Assembly (NCBI RefSeq): GCF_010470665.1
Contig: NZ_VOPZ01000002.1
Span: 150-64,149, forward strand
Reading direction: 5' to 3'
From: Desulfovibrio sp. JC022
GTDB taxonomy: Bacteria > Desulfobacterota > Desulfovibrionia > Desulfovibrionales > Desulfovibrionaceae
DNA: 64,000 nt
Positions 44,096 to 53,771 of the stretch are shown here, one piece after another (within the stretch, counting starts at the first letter, position 1; every line of letters starts with the position of its first letter). The notes below the pieces were generated by a model. It did not search any database. It was not told the DNA's origin and worked only from the letters and a program-made list of their open reading frames with translations. The position numbers and the translations under genes were made by a program.

Positions 44096-44839
44096 TTATT
44101 TAGGCTCAGTACCGAACCATTTTACGTACAGTTCGCGGTAGGTACCGTCTTTGCGCAGGTCTTTGAGGGCTGCGTTAACCTTGGCAACAAGATTGCTACC
44201 TTTGGGGAAAGCAATACCGTACTGCTGGCCGTTGTAGAGAGGACCGACAACTTTAACCTGACCTTTACCGGCCTTGCGCATGAAGTCTGCAATAACGGGG
44301 GAGTCGAAGATAACCGCATCAGCACCGCCGGTCATGAGTTCCATGAACATAGCGTCGTTGTTGGGGTAAAGCTTAACTTCCTTGGCGTTTGCAGTTTTAG
44401 CGAAATCAGCGGAAGAGGTGCTCAGCTTGGTGGAGATGATCTTACCTTTAAGATCTTCAATGCTGTTAATGGAGTTTTCGTCCTTTTTAACGAGAATGAG
44501 CAGACCGGAATTGTAGTAGCCGTCGGAAAAATCGACAACTTTAGCGCGCTCAGGCTTGATGGTAATACCGGCGATACCAACATCAATCTGGTTGGACTGG
44601 AGACCGGGAATGATGCCGTTGAAGTCCATGGGCTGCAAATCATAATCAACACCGATCTTCTCAGCGATAGCTTGCCAGAGCTCAACGTCAAAGCCGGTGT
44701 GCTTTCCGGTAGCAGGATCTTTAAATTCAAAAGGAGGGAAGCTGGTGTCACAGGCAACAGTAAGTTTACCTGCGAAAGCAGTTCCGACCATGGTCGCGGT
44801 AATCAGAGCGGCAACGATTATTGAAAGCAGTTTTTTCAT
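44096..44839 (-). CDS. glnH: Glutamine-binding periplasmic protein
   Basis: 247 aa with a signal peptide (KKLLSIIVAALITATMVG, cleavage after AFA). It resembles E. coli GlnH along its length: VACDTSFPPFEFKDP, LQPMDFNGIIPGLQ, DFSDGYYNSGLLILV and the C-terminal KWFGTEPK. The start is the ATG at 44839 with TTGGAGGATT upstream; the frame is open 41 codons further but not coding. Confidence 0.95.
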   Translation of the reverse strand: MKKLLSIIVAALITATMVGTAFAGKLTVACDTSFPPFEFKDPATGKHTGFDVELWQAIAEKIGVDYDLQPMDFNGIIPGLQSNQIDVGIAGITIKPERAKVVDFSDGYYNSGLLILVKKDENSINSIEDLKGKIISTKLSTSSADFAKTANAKEVKLYPNNDAMFMELMTGGADAVIFDSPVIADFMRKAGKGQVKVVGPLYNGQQYGIAFPKGSNLVAKVNAALKDLRKDGTYRELYVKWFGTEPK

Positions 44840-44916
44840 GAATCCTCCAAGAATGAGACATCGTTTCTTAAAAACCTTCATCAGATAAAAAAATGAAGAT
44901 AGACCGATCAACAAGT

Positions 44917-44975
44917 AAATAATCAATCGATTATTTGTCGAAGTAGGAAAATTTAGCACCATTTTATGCTAAATT
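44917..44975. promoter_or_regulatory. Two inverted repeats upstream of glnH
   Basis: AAATAATC-N4-GATTATTT (44917-44936) and AATTTAGCA-N8-TGCTAAATT (44950-44975) are perfect inverted repeats 78-136 nt upstream of the glnH start. They are candidate operators for the glnHPQ operon. Confidence 0.45.
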
Positions 44976-45406
44976 CAAGACATTGCCCGCACAACCATCA
45001 CATTAGAAATCAAATCAAAAACAAAACAAAGGATAACACATCAGGAATACAGGCATTTTAAATGCAAACGTTCACCTGATCGACCGATCAATTCGAACCC
45101 GACTAAAACCAAAATAACAATACCCACGCGCCTAACTATTTCAACTATACCTTGACACTTTTTGCTTCAAAAACTCCACAAAAACAGAACAGTTTTTTCG
45201 GCAAGACCTACACAAAATCGCACAGCTGCCCTACTTTTTAATCCCGAATTGCAGAAATATAAATTTACTGCTGACAATCATACTATATTAATGTAGTGAT
45301 CTTCTGCCGACAGAAACACGAACTGAGACAGACTTCTCACGCTTTCTTTTTTAACAAGAAATAAGCAAAACCAGCCTCTTTGAACCGTTTCGCGAATCAA
45401 ATTAGA

Positions 45407-45510
45407 CAATTTTGTAATATTTTTTTCACCCATTTCACTCGCAAGCAATTTAATTCACAATTTTGTAACACAACAGAACCTCACACATACTCTATTCTAC
45501 ATTTTTGTAA
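45407..45510 (+). promoter_or_regulatory. Three direct ACAWTTTTGTAA boxes upstream of glnN
   Basis: ACAATTTTGTAA at 45407 and 45458 and ACATTTTTGTAA at 45499 share orientation and lie about 70-170 nt upstream of the candidate sigma-54 promoter, where enhancer sites normally sit. The core ACAA-TT-TTGT is itself palindromic. Confidence 0.45.
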
Positions 45511-45576
45511 GAAACATCTTCGTGACGAAAGGACAAACCATACATAACCAACCTAAATACTTACCTTTATGAACAA

Positions 45577-45592
45577 CGGCATGACTAGTGCT
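45577..45592 (+). promoter_or_regulatory. Candidate sigma-54 (-24/-12) promoter of glnN
   Basis: CGGCATGACTAGTGCT has GG (45578-45579) and GC (45590-45591) exactly 10 nt apart, with GGCA and TGCT matching the -24 and -12 boxes. It lies 84 nt before the glnN ATG. rpoN is in the same window. Confidence 0.45.
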
Positions 45593-45626
45593 AAGTTCCG
45601 AACAGACTTGATGATAGCCCAAAATT

Positions 45627-45641
45627 CTCCGCCAAGCGGAG
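45627..45641 (+). other. Leader hairpin of glnN
   Basis: CTCCGC-CAA-GCGGAG is a perfect 6-bp stem in the predicted glnN leader, 35 nt upstream of the start codon. It could influence translation or RNA stability. Confidence 0.4.
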
Positions 45642-45675
45642 GTCACCATTTAATAGATTCAAGGAGTTTTCTCTA

Positions 45676-47862
45676 ATGAGTTCCAACCTCTCCCGCCAGA
45701 GTGCGATCACCGCAGTGACCAACTACTCTACCCCTGAAGCTTCCTTCAGCTTTGCCGATACAAAACCCACCGAACTCTTCGGCTGCAACGTCTTCAACGA
45801 CAACGTAATGAAGGATAGACTTCCGAAAAAAGTCTACAAATCCCTGAAAAAAACTATTGAAGAAGGTGCAAAACTTGACCCTTCCGTTGCAGATGCAGTC
45901 GCAAACGCAATGAAAGAATGGGCCATGGAAAAGGGTGCTACTCATTACACACACGTTTTCTACCCCCTGACCGGCTCAACTGCTGAAAAACACGACGGAT
46001 TCCTTTCTCCCGATGGACAGGGTAACGCTATTTCCGAATTCGAAGGCAAGCTGCTTATTCAGGGTGAACCTGATGCATCCAGCTTCCCCAACGGCGGCCT
46101 GCGCGCAACCTTTGAAGCACGTGGCTATACCGCATGGGACGTAACCAGCCCCGCATACATTCTTGAAAACCCCAACGGAACTTTCCTGTGCATCCCCACA
46201 GCATTCATCTCCTGGACAGGAGAAGCTCTGGATAAAAAGACTCCGCTGCTCAGAGCCAACCAGGCTATTAACACTTCCGCACAGCGAGTCCTGAAAATTT
46301 TCGGTGATGATTCCGGCAACCGCGTTGTTTCCAACGCCGGTCCAGAACAGGAATACTTCCTCATCGACAGAAACTTTTTCTTCGCGCGTCCCGACCTTCA
46401 GATGGCAGGCAGAACCCTGTTCGGTGCCAAGCCCGCTAAAGGTCAGGAACTTGATGATCACTATTTCGGCGCAATCCCCCGCCGCGTACTCTCTTTTATG
46501 ATGGATGTTGAACACCAGCTCTACAAACTCGGTGTACCGGTTAAGACCCGTCACAACGAAGTTGCTCCCGGCCAGTTCGAAATCGCTCCTGTCTACGAAC
46601 ACGCCAACGTTGCAACCGATCATAACCAGATGATCATGACCACACTCAAGGGCGTGGCTAAAAAACACGGCATGGCCTGCCTGCTGCACGAAAAACCTTT
46701 CGCAGGAATAAACGGTTCCGGTAAACACCTCAACTACTCCCTAAGCTGCAACGGACACGGTTCCCTGTTTGATCCGGGCGAAAACCCCACAGAAAACGCA
46801 CAGTTTCTCATCTTCTGCGCTGCTGTAATCCGCTCCGTACATAAATACAGCAAACTCCTTCGCGCAGTAGTTGCCACCGCTTCCAACGATCACCGTCTCG
46901 GCGCAAACGAAGCCCCTCCGGCAATCATATCTATCTTCCTCGGCGACCATCTTTCCGAAATCTTCAATAAGATTCAGGAAGGAGACTCCCCGACCCCTAC
47001 TTCCACGGGCTTCCTCAAGGCTGGAGTAGACACTCTGCCTCCGCTGCCCAGAGATGCAGGTGACCGCAACCGTACCAGCCCCTTTGCTTTCACCGGTAAC
47101 CGTTTTGAATTCCGGGCAGTTGGCTCAAACTCCTCCATTGCCGGACCTCAGGTTGCCATCAACAGCATCCTTGCCGAATCCCTCGACTTCATCGCAGATG
47201 AACTGGAAGCATTCATGGGTGGTGACAACTCCAAACTCACCGATGCTGTAAACAAAGTCATCAAAGACATCATGGACAACCATGGTCAGATCGTTTTCGA
47301 CGGCGACGGCTACTCTGATGAATGGCACAAAGAAGCAGTTGAAGAGCGCGGCCTGCCCAACCTGCGTACCTCCGCAGACGCAATTCCCGAAATCTCTTCA
47401 CCTGAAGTTGTTGAAATGTTCACCAAATACAGTGTCTTCACCAAAGAAGAACTGGACAGCCGTACTGAAATCTACCTCGAACAGTACAATCAGGCTATCG
47501 TGACCGAAGCGGCACTGGTAACCAAACTCGCCAAGACTCACATTCTCCCCGGCGCAGTTCGCTACCAGAAAGAGCTGGCTGAAACCTGCGCTGCAATGAA
47601 AACAATCGGCGTAGAATTCACCACCGGAACCCTCGAAGATCTGACCGCTAAACTTCGCGGCATGCAGTTTGCCAACATTGAGCTTGAAAAGATCATGGAA
47701 GCCAAACCTGAAGGTGATATCAACGAAGAAGCAAAATACCTCTGCTGCACCGCACTTCCTGCAATGCTTGAAGTTCGTAAGTACGCAGATCAGCTCGAAG
47801 AAGTTGTTGCAGACGACCTCTGGTGCCTGCCCAGCTACTCCGAAATGCTCTTCATTAAATAA
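45676..47862 (+). CDS. glnN: Glutamine synthetase type III
   Basis: 728 aa, the length of GSIII (type I is about 470). Family segments include [63 protein letters not shown] and the ATP/metal region [11 protein letters not shown]. It makes glutamine from glutamate and ammonia. AAGGAG precedes the ATG. It diverges from glnHPQ, forming a glutamine supply locus; the upstream region suggests nitrogen control through sigma-54. Confidence 0.96.
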   Translation: MSSNLSRQSAITAVTNYSTPEASFSFADTKPTELFGCNVFNDNVMKDRLPKKVYKSLKKTIEEGAKLDPSVADAVANAMKEWAMEKGATHYTHVFYPLTGSTAEKHDGFLSPDGQGNAISEFEGKLLIQGEPDASSFPNGGLRATFEARGYTAWDVTSPAYILENPNGTFLCIPTAFISWTGEALDKKTPLLRANQAINTSAQRVLKIFGDDSGNRVVSNAGPEQEYFLIDRNFFFARPDLQMAGRTLFGAKPAKGQELDDHYFGAIPRRVLSFMMDVEHQLYKLGVPVKTRHNEVAPGQFEIAPVYEHANVATDHNQMIMTTLKGVAKKHGMACLLHEKPFAGINGSGKHLNYSLSCNGHGSLFDPGENPTENAQFLIFCAAVIRSVHKYSKLLRAVVATASNDHRLGANEAPPAIISIFLGDHLSEIFNKIQEGDSPTPTSTGFLKAGVDTLPPLPRDAGDRNRTSPFAFTGNRFEFRAVGSNSSIAGPQVAINSILAESLDFIADELEAFMGGDNSKLTDAVNKVIKDIMDNHGQIVFDGDGYSDEWHKEAVEERGLPNLRTSADAIPEISSPEVVEMFTKYSVFTKEELDSRTEIYLEQYNQAIVTEAALVTKLAKTHILPGAVRYQKELAETCAAMKTIGVEFTTGTLEDLTAKLRGMQFANIELEKIMEAKPEGDINEEAKYLCCTALPAMLEVRKYADQLEEVVADDLWCLPSYSEMLFIK

Positions 47863-47892
47863 GATAACTTACTCCCATATACGTAAGACAAG

Positions 47893-47926
47893 AAAGGTCC
47901 CCACTTCGAAAGAAGTGGGGACCTTT
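47893..47926 (+). terminator. Intrinsic terminator of glnN
   Basis: A perfect 14-bp stem (AAAGGTCCCCACTT half-site) with a 6-nt loop continues into TTTTGTTTTT. Confidence 0.93.
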
Positions 47927-48012
47927 TGTTTTTCGCATCCCTCTTTACAAAATCTTAATATAATATATACCCGTAATCACTAGTCGGGGTAAATTATCTG
48001 CATGGAGGAACG

Positions 48013-48555
48013 ATGCTTAAAAAAACACTGATATTGATGTTACTGACCTGCCTTTGCGCATTCACAGCCAACGCCATGTCTCCCCTTACAGGGGATCAAG
48101 TTGAAAGAGTTGTTAAAACACTGGAGCAGTTGGACCCGATCATGGAACAGATGGAAGAAGAACTGGAAGAGTCCGGTGAAAGCGATTCCGATCCTCTTGA
48201 TCCTGAAATGCTGCATAAAGAGTTTGCCATGCTCTACGGCTACACCCCGCAAGCAAAAAGAATCATTGAAGCAAACGGCTTCACCTACAAAACATGGCCT
48301 GAAACGGCAGGACGTGTTGTCAAAGCATTTGCATCCATTGCCATGGAAGAAGATGGAAACGCAGGCATGGCTGAGCTTGAAGCTGCAATCGCCCAGATGG
48401 AAGCTGATCCGAACATGACCCCGGAACAAAAAGCAATGTTTAAAGAACACATGCTATCATCCATGAAAACTGCCAAAGCCATGATGAAAGCACCCGCTGA
48501 AGATGTGAAAATTGTGCGTCCCTACTTTGATAAGCTTTCCAGTACCATGGAATAA
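48013..48555 (+). CDS. Exported hypothetical protein, acidic helical
   Basis: 180 aa. The signal peptide KKTLILMLLTCLCAFTANA is cleaved before MSPL. The mature protein is helical and acidic (EQMEEELEESGESDSDP), Met-rich toward the C-terminus. It resembles no family I can name. GGAGGAACG precedes the ATG and a strong terminator follows, so it is a real single gene. Confidence 0.75.
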   Translation: MLKKTLILMLLTCLCAFTANAMSPLTGDQVERVVKTLEQLDPIMEQMEEELEESGESDSDPLDPEMLHKEFAMLYGYTPQAKRIIEANGFTYKTWPETAGRVVKAFASIAMEEDGNAGMAELEAAIAQMEADPNMTPEQKAMFKEHMLSSMKTAKAMMKAPAEDVKIVRPYFDKLSSTME

Positions 48556-48576
48556 AAATTCCTAACCCAAGAAACT

Positions 48577-48617
48577 AAAAAGCCGGAATCTCAATCGACA
48601 TGAGATTCCGGCTTTTT
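48577..48617. terminator. Bidirectional terminator
   Basis: A perfect 17-bp stem (AAAAAGCCGGAATCTCA half-site) with a 7-nt loop has A and T tracts at its ends, between convergent genes. Confidence 0.93.
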
Positions 48618-48640
48618 AAGTGCAAAAATGACTTTTAAAA

Positions 48641-48868
48641 TTACTTCTTATTTTCTTCTATCTGCTGTACATCCTCACGCTTGATCGTTGTTTCCTGACC
48701 GTCAAGATTCTCATAAGTGTACGTATTAGAATCTTTGTTAAATTGCGGATTACCGACACTTACCGCTGTAGAGCCATCTGTTTTGGTAATTGTGTGGTGC
48801 TTTGAGCCGCAACCCGCAAAAACCAGCAATCCCGCACACAACAAACCCGCAATAAAAATATTTTTCAT
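48641..48868 (-). CDS. Small YgdI/YgdR-like lipoprotein
   Basis: 75 aa. The lipobox is LVFAGC (Cys20). The mature part HTITKTDGSTAVSVGNPQFN and TYTYENLDGQETTIKREDV follows the YgdI/YgdR SH3-like pattern. These are small outer-membrane lipoproteins of unknown role. AAGGAGTGGG precedes the ATG. Confidence 0.85.
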   Translation of the reverse strand: MKNIFIAGLLCAGLLVFAGCGSKHHTITKTDGSTAVSVGNPQFNKDSNTYTYENLDGQETTIKREDVQQIEENKK

Positions 48869-48937
48869 ATCCCACTCCTTGTAAGGTTTGAATGAAGCCT
48901 AGCAGATTATTGTAGATACAACAACGGACTCGATTTA

Positions 48938-50590
48938 TTATTCCATTTCCTTCAGCACATGCCCGATCTTAAGAGCCTTCTCAGTAAAATCATTTTCCAA
49001 CCGTTCAGTATCTCGCGCTATAATCGCGGCCACATCCCGTGCTTCATACTTGGATTCCAGCTTGATCACATTTCCTGCCCCACTGCCACGGGCGGCACGG
49101 CTGATCGCTGCGGCAGAACCGGATTTACGTTTATGCTTCACCTGCAATGTTCCCTGATACACTGCTGATTTTCCGGCAACAGCAAGCATCAGGTCATGAT
49201 CCAGATCATCATATTGAGTAGGCGAATAACGCAGGTCAAAATCACCGCTCTGTTCCAACACAGACTGCCTGAAAAGATGGAAACACCCGGTAACCGACAC
49301 ACAGGGACGGCAATAGTCAAACTGCCCGTAATCAAGATCCTGATTGTACGGGTCCAGATATGCAAATTCAAAACTGCGGAGTACATCTTCAAAATCCGCT
49401 GGGGTCTCCCGCAGATGCAGGTCGGCATGTTGAATAACTTCCTGCTGATCTTCATTGACAACTTTGCAGCCCCAGACCCCCGCATCAGGGTAAGACTCAA
49501 CTGCCGCGCTGAAATGAGCCTGCCAGTCAGCGGGAATTAAAGCATCATCATCAAGATAGGCCACATAATCATAGAGCTTCAACTCATTCATATTTTTAAG
49601 CCAATTGCGAGCCGCAGGAGCACCAACATTTACCGGAAGATCAATGCGGCGAAATCTATCACCAAGCCTGTCCTGCCAGCGAGCCATAACATCGGAGGTA
49701 TGGTCGGAACTACCGTTATCAAGGGCAAAAATATGCACGTTATCAAGCGGTGATTCCGCAAGCGAACTCATGGTTGCATCAAAATCATCAGCCTTGTTGA
49801 AGGTATAGAGACATACCGCAACCTGACCGCCCAGCATATCTGCACCGCCGCTGCCGAGTAAACGCTCGTAAACCTTAAACCACGTATTGACCTGCCACGG
49901 GCGGGCAGTCATGCGATCCCGCCAGAGAATCATGGCTTCATCACGCCTGCCCATGCGGTCGACACTTTCAGCCAAACGCAATAGATTTTCACCAAGGATA
50001 AGCGCGCCGCCGGAAGTGTCAGAATAAATAGTTTCAGCCTGTCCGTAATCACCGGAACAGAAGGCAATATCCCCGGCATATTTATTCAGCACCATATTCA
50101 TGGATGTAGGCCAGTCGCGGGAAAGGGCCGCACTGGCGACCTCGTGCCGACCCAAAAAGAAAGCCAGATCAAGCAGATGGGAAAGCCAAAAAAGATTTTC
50201 CGGTTCCCGTTCAGTCTGTTTGGAAAGATAATCAAGAAGCTTATCTTTATCATCCCTAGAAACAAGACGTTGCAGGTAGCCCAGATTTTCAGGAATAGCA
50301 CTATTCGTCGCGATCAGTGACATGGTTTCCACCAACGGTGCAGGCAGAAAGCTAAGCTGTTTATTGATTGCCAGCAGGTTGGAAGCCAGTTGCCCGTCCA
50401 AGGGGCTGGATTCCCATGCGGCAAGAAGCATATCCACTCCTAAATCAATAAGCGTACTTTTCTCGCGGCTGCTCTCAGCACTGTTGATGATCCGATTGGC
50501 AGTCTCCATAAGATGAGGTTTGCCATGCCCGGAAACCAGAAGCCTGTAGCGGGAAGCGCTGTCTAAAAATCCCCAGAATTTACCTGACAT
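48938..50590 (-). CDS. Family 2 glycosyltransferase with helical N-terminal domain
   Basis: 550 aa. The N-terminal ~250 residues are helical, TPR-like (GDIAFCSGDYGQAETIY). From about residue 258 a GT-A fold starts: VAVCLYTFNKADDFDATMSS, ALDNGSSDHTSDV, and the metal-binding YVAYLDDDALIPADW. It transfers sugar from a nucleotide donor, probably to protein or surface glycan. It starts 10 nt after the CgeB-like gene stop, so the two are co-transcribed. Confidence 0.85.
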   Translation of the reverse strand: MSGKFWGFLDSASRYRLLVSGHGKPHLMETANRIINSAESSREKSTLIDLGVDMLLAAWESSPLDGQLASNLLAINKQLSFLPAPLVETMSLIATNSAIPENLGYLQRLVSRDDKDKLLDYLSKQTEREPENLFWLSHLLDLAFFLGRHEVASAALSRDWPTSMNMVLNKYAGDIAFCSGDYGQAETIYSDTSGGALILGENLLRLAESVDRMGRRDEAMILWRDRMTARPWQVNTWFKVYERLLGSGGADMLGGQVAVCLYTFNKADDFDATMSSLAESPLDNVHIFALDNGSSDHTSDVMARWQDRLGDRFRRIDLPVNVGAPAARNWLKNMNELKLYDYVAYLDDDALIPADWQAHFSAAVESYPDAGVWGCKVVNEDQQEVIQHADLHLRETPADFEDVLRSFEFAYLDPYNQDLDYGQFDYCRPCVSVTGCFHLFRQSVLEQSGDFDLRYSPTQYDDLDHDLMLAVAGKSAVYQGTLQVKHKRKSGSAAAISRAARGSGAGNVIKLESKYEARDVAAIIARDTERLENDFTEKALKIGHVLKEME

Positions 50591-50600
50591 AATTTAATTC

Positions 50601-52292
50601 CTACCCGAATGTTTGACGCATTTTTTCCAGCAACGTGGAAAGCCTGTGTTCATAGGTATGTTCAGCCATAATTCTTTTACGTGCGGCTGCGGTGATCTTG
50701 GCCCGCCCCGCATCATCAGCCAGCCATTTTTCCAGCAGCGGACCGATATCGGAAATATCATTATACGAAATAATTTCATTACCCGGCTCAAAAAGAGCTT
50801 CCATCTGCTCCCGGTGATCGGTGAGCACAAAGCCGCCGCAGGCCGGGACATCAAATACCCGCTGGTTCACTGCGCCCTTCATCTGTCTGCTGGTGCAGTT
50901 AAATCCTATTTTGGACATGGGATAAAACGCGGGCAGATCATTATAGTAATCCAAAGAAGGCAGATAGCGCCAGTTTCCTTTTTCCAATAACTCATGCCAG
51001 CCCTCATCACCCACAATAAGCGGTTTAAACGGCAGCAATTCACGCACACAGGACAGGCGGTATCGGCGCGTGGCCTCCCATGTGATTAAACCTTCAAAGG
51101 AAAGTCTGTTCTCGTCAGTGGGTAAATTTTCAATCTTTTCAAGCAACTCAGGATGGGAATTACGCAAAAATTCTTCCACGGAAAGTTCGGCCCGCTCACC
51201 GAATTCAGTTGCCAGCTCCGGCACCTTCTGCTGTAAATCAGCATCAAGCTCGCTCAGCCGCAAATACTTATCCACCGCATGGACCATGGAATTACCTAGA
51301 AAAGAAACATCCGCCCGCCATTCCTCAAGCCCGGAGAGCCCCGGCTTAAAACGCCCGACATCCGTTGCCAGCGGCAGATAAAAAACATTCTCAAACCCCT
51401 TCTCACGCATGATCTCCAGATTTCCGGCATCATAAGTAAAGATAGCGGTCAAATCGGGAAGCACGTCAGCGTAGCGGTAGAGGATCAAATGCGGATTATC
51501 CACAAACCATGAAGCCAGCGGCAGTTTCAATTTAAGCAACAGATCAGTAAGTTTACCTTCCCGGTCAACTCCGAAATGATTCACGGTCAGAGCAAAATCG
51601 GGCTTGAATTCCACCACCGTGCGCAGCAGATCTTCCACAAAACCGTCCCGCACAGTATCGCCTGTGCCGATATCCACACTGCGAAATTCTATACCCAGCC
51701 GTTCCAGCGCAGCGGTAATTTCTCCCATCAAAAAATAGGTACGATGAAAGAAAAGCACTTTCGGCTTTTCATTACGAAATTTAGGATAGGAAACCTCGGA
51801 CCAGAAATCCACTGGCTCGGAATCCTTCTCATCTTCAAGGGTGTTACCGATAGCAAGATACCATTCACGATCCAGTCGCTGATACAAAGGGATTTTAACC
51901 AGCTCCAGCGGACCGTTTCCATTCTCAGCACGCCACTTACGAACCTGTTCCAGAACCTGCACAGGATCACCGCTGAGCCACGTAACCTGTGGATGATCCC
52001 GGAATTTATCCGCCCCGGAAACCTCAGCAATCAAAGGATCATTATCCAGCACAACCACCGGGCCGGATTTCAGCAATTCCTCGATGCATACACCAAGCCC
52101 TGCGCCAAGCAGCACAGGCAGTTTACCGGGAGCAACAGACTCAGCAAGACCGTGTTCACGTTCTGCCCCTTTACGTCCCCAGAGGTGCCATTTCTTGCCG
52201 TCCACATGGATGCGCACGTCCGCAACGCTATCCTGATCCATCACAGGTTCAACAGTATAAGCTAGTTTCGACATATTGATTATGTATGTCAT
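50601..52292 (-). CDS. CgeB-like glycosyltransferase
   Basis: 563 aa. A Rossmann-type N-terminal part ([20 protein letters not shown]) resembles a protein of the Maf or methyltransferase-like type. The C-terminal half is the CgeB/DUF3880 GT-B glycosyltransferase pattern ([68 protein letters not shown]). The role is glycan or flagellin modification by inference from the partner GT2. The start is uncertain: ATG at 52292 or 52274, neither with a strong ribosome binding site. Confidence 0.8.
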   Translation of the reverse strand: MTYIINMSKLAYTVEPVMDQDSVADVRIHVDGKKWHLWGRKGAEREHGLAESVAPGKLPVLLGAGLGVCIEELLKSGPVVVLDNDPLIAEVSGADKFRDHPQVTWLSGDPVQVLEQVRKWRAENGNGPLELVKIPLYQRLDREWYLAIGNTLEDEKDSEPVDFWSEVSYPKFRNEKPKVLFFHRTYFLMGEITAALERLGIEFRSVDIGTGDTVRDGFVEDLLRTVVEFKPDFALTVNHFGVDREGKLTDLLLKLKLPLASWFVDNPHLILYRYADVLPDLTAIFTYDAGNLEIMREKGFENVFYLPLATDVGRFKPGLSGLEEWRADVSFLGNSMVHAVDKYLRLSELDADLQQKVPELATEFGERAELSVEEFLRNSHPELLEKIENLPTDENRLSFEGLITWEATRRYRLSCVRELLPFKPLIVGDEGWHELLEKGNWRYLPSLDYYNDLPAFYPMSKIGFNCTSRQMKGAVNQRVFDVPACGGFVLTDHREQMEALFEPGNEIISYNDISDIGPLLEKWLADDAGRAKITAAARKRIMAEHTYEHRLSTLLEKMRQTFG

Positions 52293-52425
52293 TACAGCAT
52301 GCTATGACAATGCTTGATTGATATTTTTTTGGATAAGAAATGAAGAGTTTACGGACCGGCCTTTCATTCGTTATAGCTGGCGCAAACGTGATTTCAAAAT
52401 TTAAAAATATATAAATAGAAAAATT

Positions 52426-53118
52426 ATGATCAATAAAGCACTACAGACCGAAAGCACTATGAATTTTCTGGACATGGAAACATGGGAAAGAGCTGAACAT
52501 TTTACCTTTTTTCAATCTCTATGTACCAGCCGCTACGGCTTCACAATTCAGCAGGATGTGACCGAACTTTTCAATTACCGCAAAGAAAAAAACAACGGGT
52601 CCGCAAAAATCCGATTCTCATCCATGCTCTATTATCTGGCCACCCGCGCAGCTAATGAAGTTCCGGAATTCCGCACCCGTATCGTGGATGGCAAGCCCGC
52701 AATTTTCGATGTGATTCATCCGGCATTCACCTACATCCCCAAAGGACGCAGCCTGCACGCAAACTGCCTTTGCCGACTTGGACAGGATTTCAGCGAAACA
52801 GCGGCAAACATCGAAGTTGCCCGCCAGAGTGCAGATGAAAAACCGACTCTCACCCCCGCAGGCGGCGAGAAGCCGAATCTGTTCTATTTCAGTGTGGTAA
52901 ACGGAGTCGCTTTCACATCCGCCAGCAACCCTTGGGGGAATTGCAATACAGATTCAGTGCCGCGAATCCTGTTCGGGCAGGTCACTGAAAATGAATCCGG
53001 TAAAAAGATCATGCCCGTATCTGTGGAGGCATTACACGGTCTCATGGATGGCAAGCATTTTGGAGATTTTTTCAGTAAATTTGATATGATGTGCAAGGAA
53101 CCGGAGGAGTATTTGTAG
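52426..53118 (+). CDS. Chloramphenicol acetyltransferase-like protein
   Basis: 230 aa. The CAT pattern is seen with the catalytic His region ALHGLMDGKHFGDFF near the C-terminus, plus FTYIPKGRSLH and ASNPWGN. Real CATs have HHAVCDGFH; here one His and DG are kept. Many such proteins are acetyltransferases of unknown substrate, so resistance should not be assumed. Start ATG at 52426 or at 52459 (MNFLDMETWERAEHF), both with weak ribosome binding sites. Confidence 0.8.
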   Translation: MINKALQTESTMNFLDMETWERAEHFTFFQSLCTSRYGFTIQQDVTELFNYRKEKNNGSAKIRFSSMLYYLATRAANEVPEFRTRIVDGKPAIFDVIHPAFTYIPKGRSLHANCLCRLGQDFSETAANIEVARQSADEKPTLTPAGGEKPNLFYFSVVNGVAFTSASNPWGNCNTDSVPRILFGQVTENESGKKIMPVSVEALHGLMDGKHFGDFFSKFDMMCKEPEEYL

Positions 53119-53210
53119 ATGCCTCCGGCGGCTGGGGAAGAGAAAACTTTTGCAAAAGTTTTCCCTTCCCCAGACCCCATCCCTTTCAAAACCTTTTAAT
53201 AAGCTTCGCA
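53119..53210 (+). repeat. Modular intergenic repeat, copy R4
   Basis: Begins right after the acetyltransferase stop with ATGCCTCCGGCGGC, has a long hairpin (GGGGAAGAGAAAACTTTT with its complement) and the right arm CAAAACCTTTTAATAAGC, then TTCGC. Confidence 0.82.
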
Positions 53211-53243
53211 TATAACGCGATCAAACGTCACAGAAAATAATAC

Positions 53244-53501
53244 TTACCGTGAAGCGAGTTCTCTAAGAAAAATAGCCTTCTCCCCCGCCTTCTTCTGCTT
53301 CACAGCATATTCAGCGCGATACGCAGCACGTTTATCCGGGAAGGATTCATAGACTTCCATGGTCGCAGGAAGACGGCAGCGGGTATACTTCGCGCCCTTG
53401 CCGGAATTGTGTTCTTCCAATCTACGCGCGGGATCGGTGGTTACTCCGCAATATAAAGAATTGTCGCTGCAACGCAGCAGATATACGTACCATGTGCTCA
53501 T
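53244..53501 (-). CDS. GIY-YIG endonuclease-domain protein
   Basis: 85 aa, single-domain GIY-YIG (UPF0213-type). The motif YVYLLRCSDNSLYCGVTTD contains the two Tyr elements, with the conserved Arg in DPARRLEEHN and Glu in YRAEYAVKQ. Biological role of these small proteins is unclear. The ribosome binding site is not obvious. Confidence 0.88.
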   Translation of the reverse strand: MSTWYVYLLRCSDNSLYCGVTTDPARRLEEHNSGKGAKYTRCRLPATMEVYESFPDKRAAYRAEYAVKQKKAGEKAIFLRELASR

Positions 53502-53661
53502 AAATCGGGCATAGCTGTTAGTTCCGGCACGGTCAAAACTTTATTCACAAACTATATTTACGGATTAAGTCCCGATAGCACCCATTTAACCTTGCATTCA
53601 GGAGCTTCTACATATATTTTAACTCGCTTTCTTAATTCTTCCCCTCCAACAGCCCTCTCTT

Positions 53662-53743
53662 CCCTAATAGGGATTCCAAAGGGGCTTAGTCCCTTTGGCC
53701 GCCGGAGGCGAAATCAGATCATCAAAATCGCGTAGCGAATCAA
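53662..53743 (-). repeat. Modular intergenic repeat, copy R5
   Basis: Inverted relative to R1. On the minus strand it reads TTGATTCGCTACGCGATTTT, then the GCCTCCGGCGGCC core, a hairpin CCAAAGGGACTAAGCCCCTTTGG-like stem and CCCTATTAGGG. It lies just upstream of the ABC-F gene. Confidence 0.8.
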
Positions 53744-53771
53744 AATAATTTGCCTTTACTTGAGAGAACAA

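Larger units (their letters stand above)
44976..45675. other. Long intergenic control region between glnH and glnN
   Basis: About 700 nt, AT-rich, with no coding signal. The part nearest glnN holds three ACAWTTTTGTAA boxes, a candidate sigma-54 promoter and a leader hairpin, listed separately. The word GACCGATCAA occurs at 44902 and again at 45082. I see nothing else distinct. Confidence 0.5.

Noticed and set aside
45151-45170. TTGACACTTTTTGCTT as a sigma-54 promoter
   Set aside because: The spacing between the -24 and -12 dinucleotides is 8 instead of 10 and the GG is missing.
52426-53118. Calling the CAT-like gene a chloramphenicol resistance gene
   Set aside because: The catalytic block is only partly conserved and the context is glycosyltransferases, so substrate cannot be assumed.
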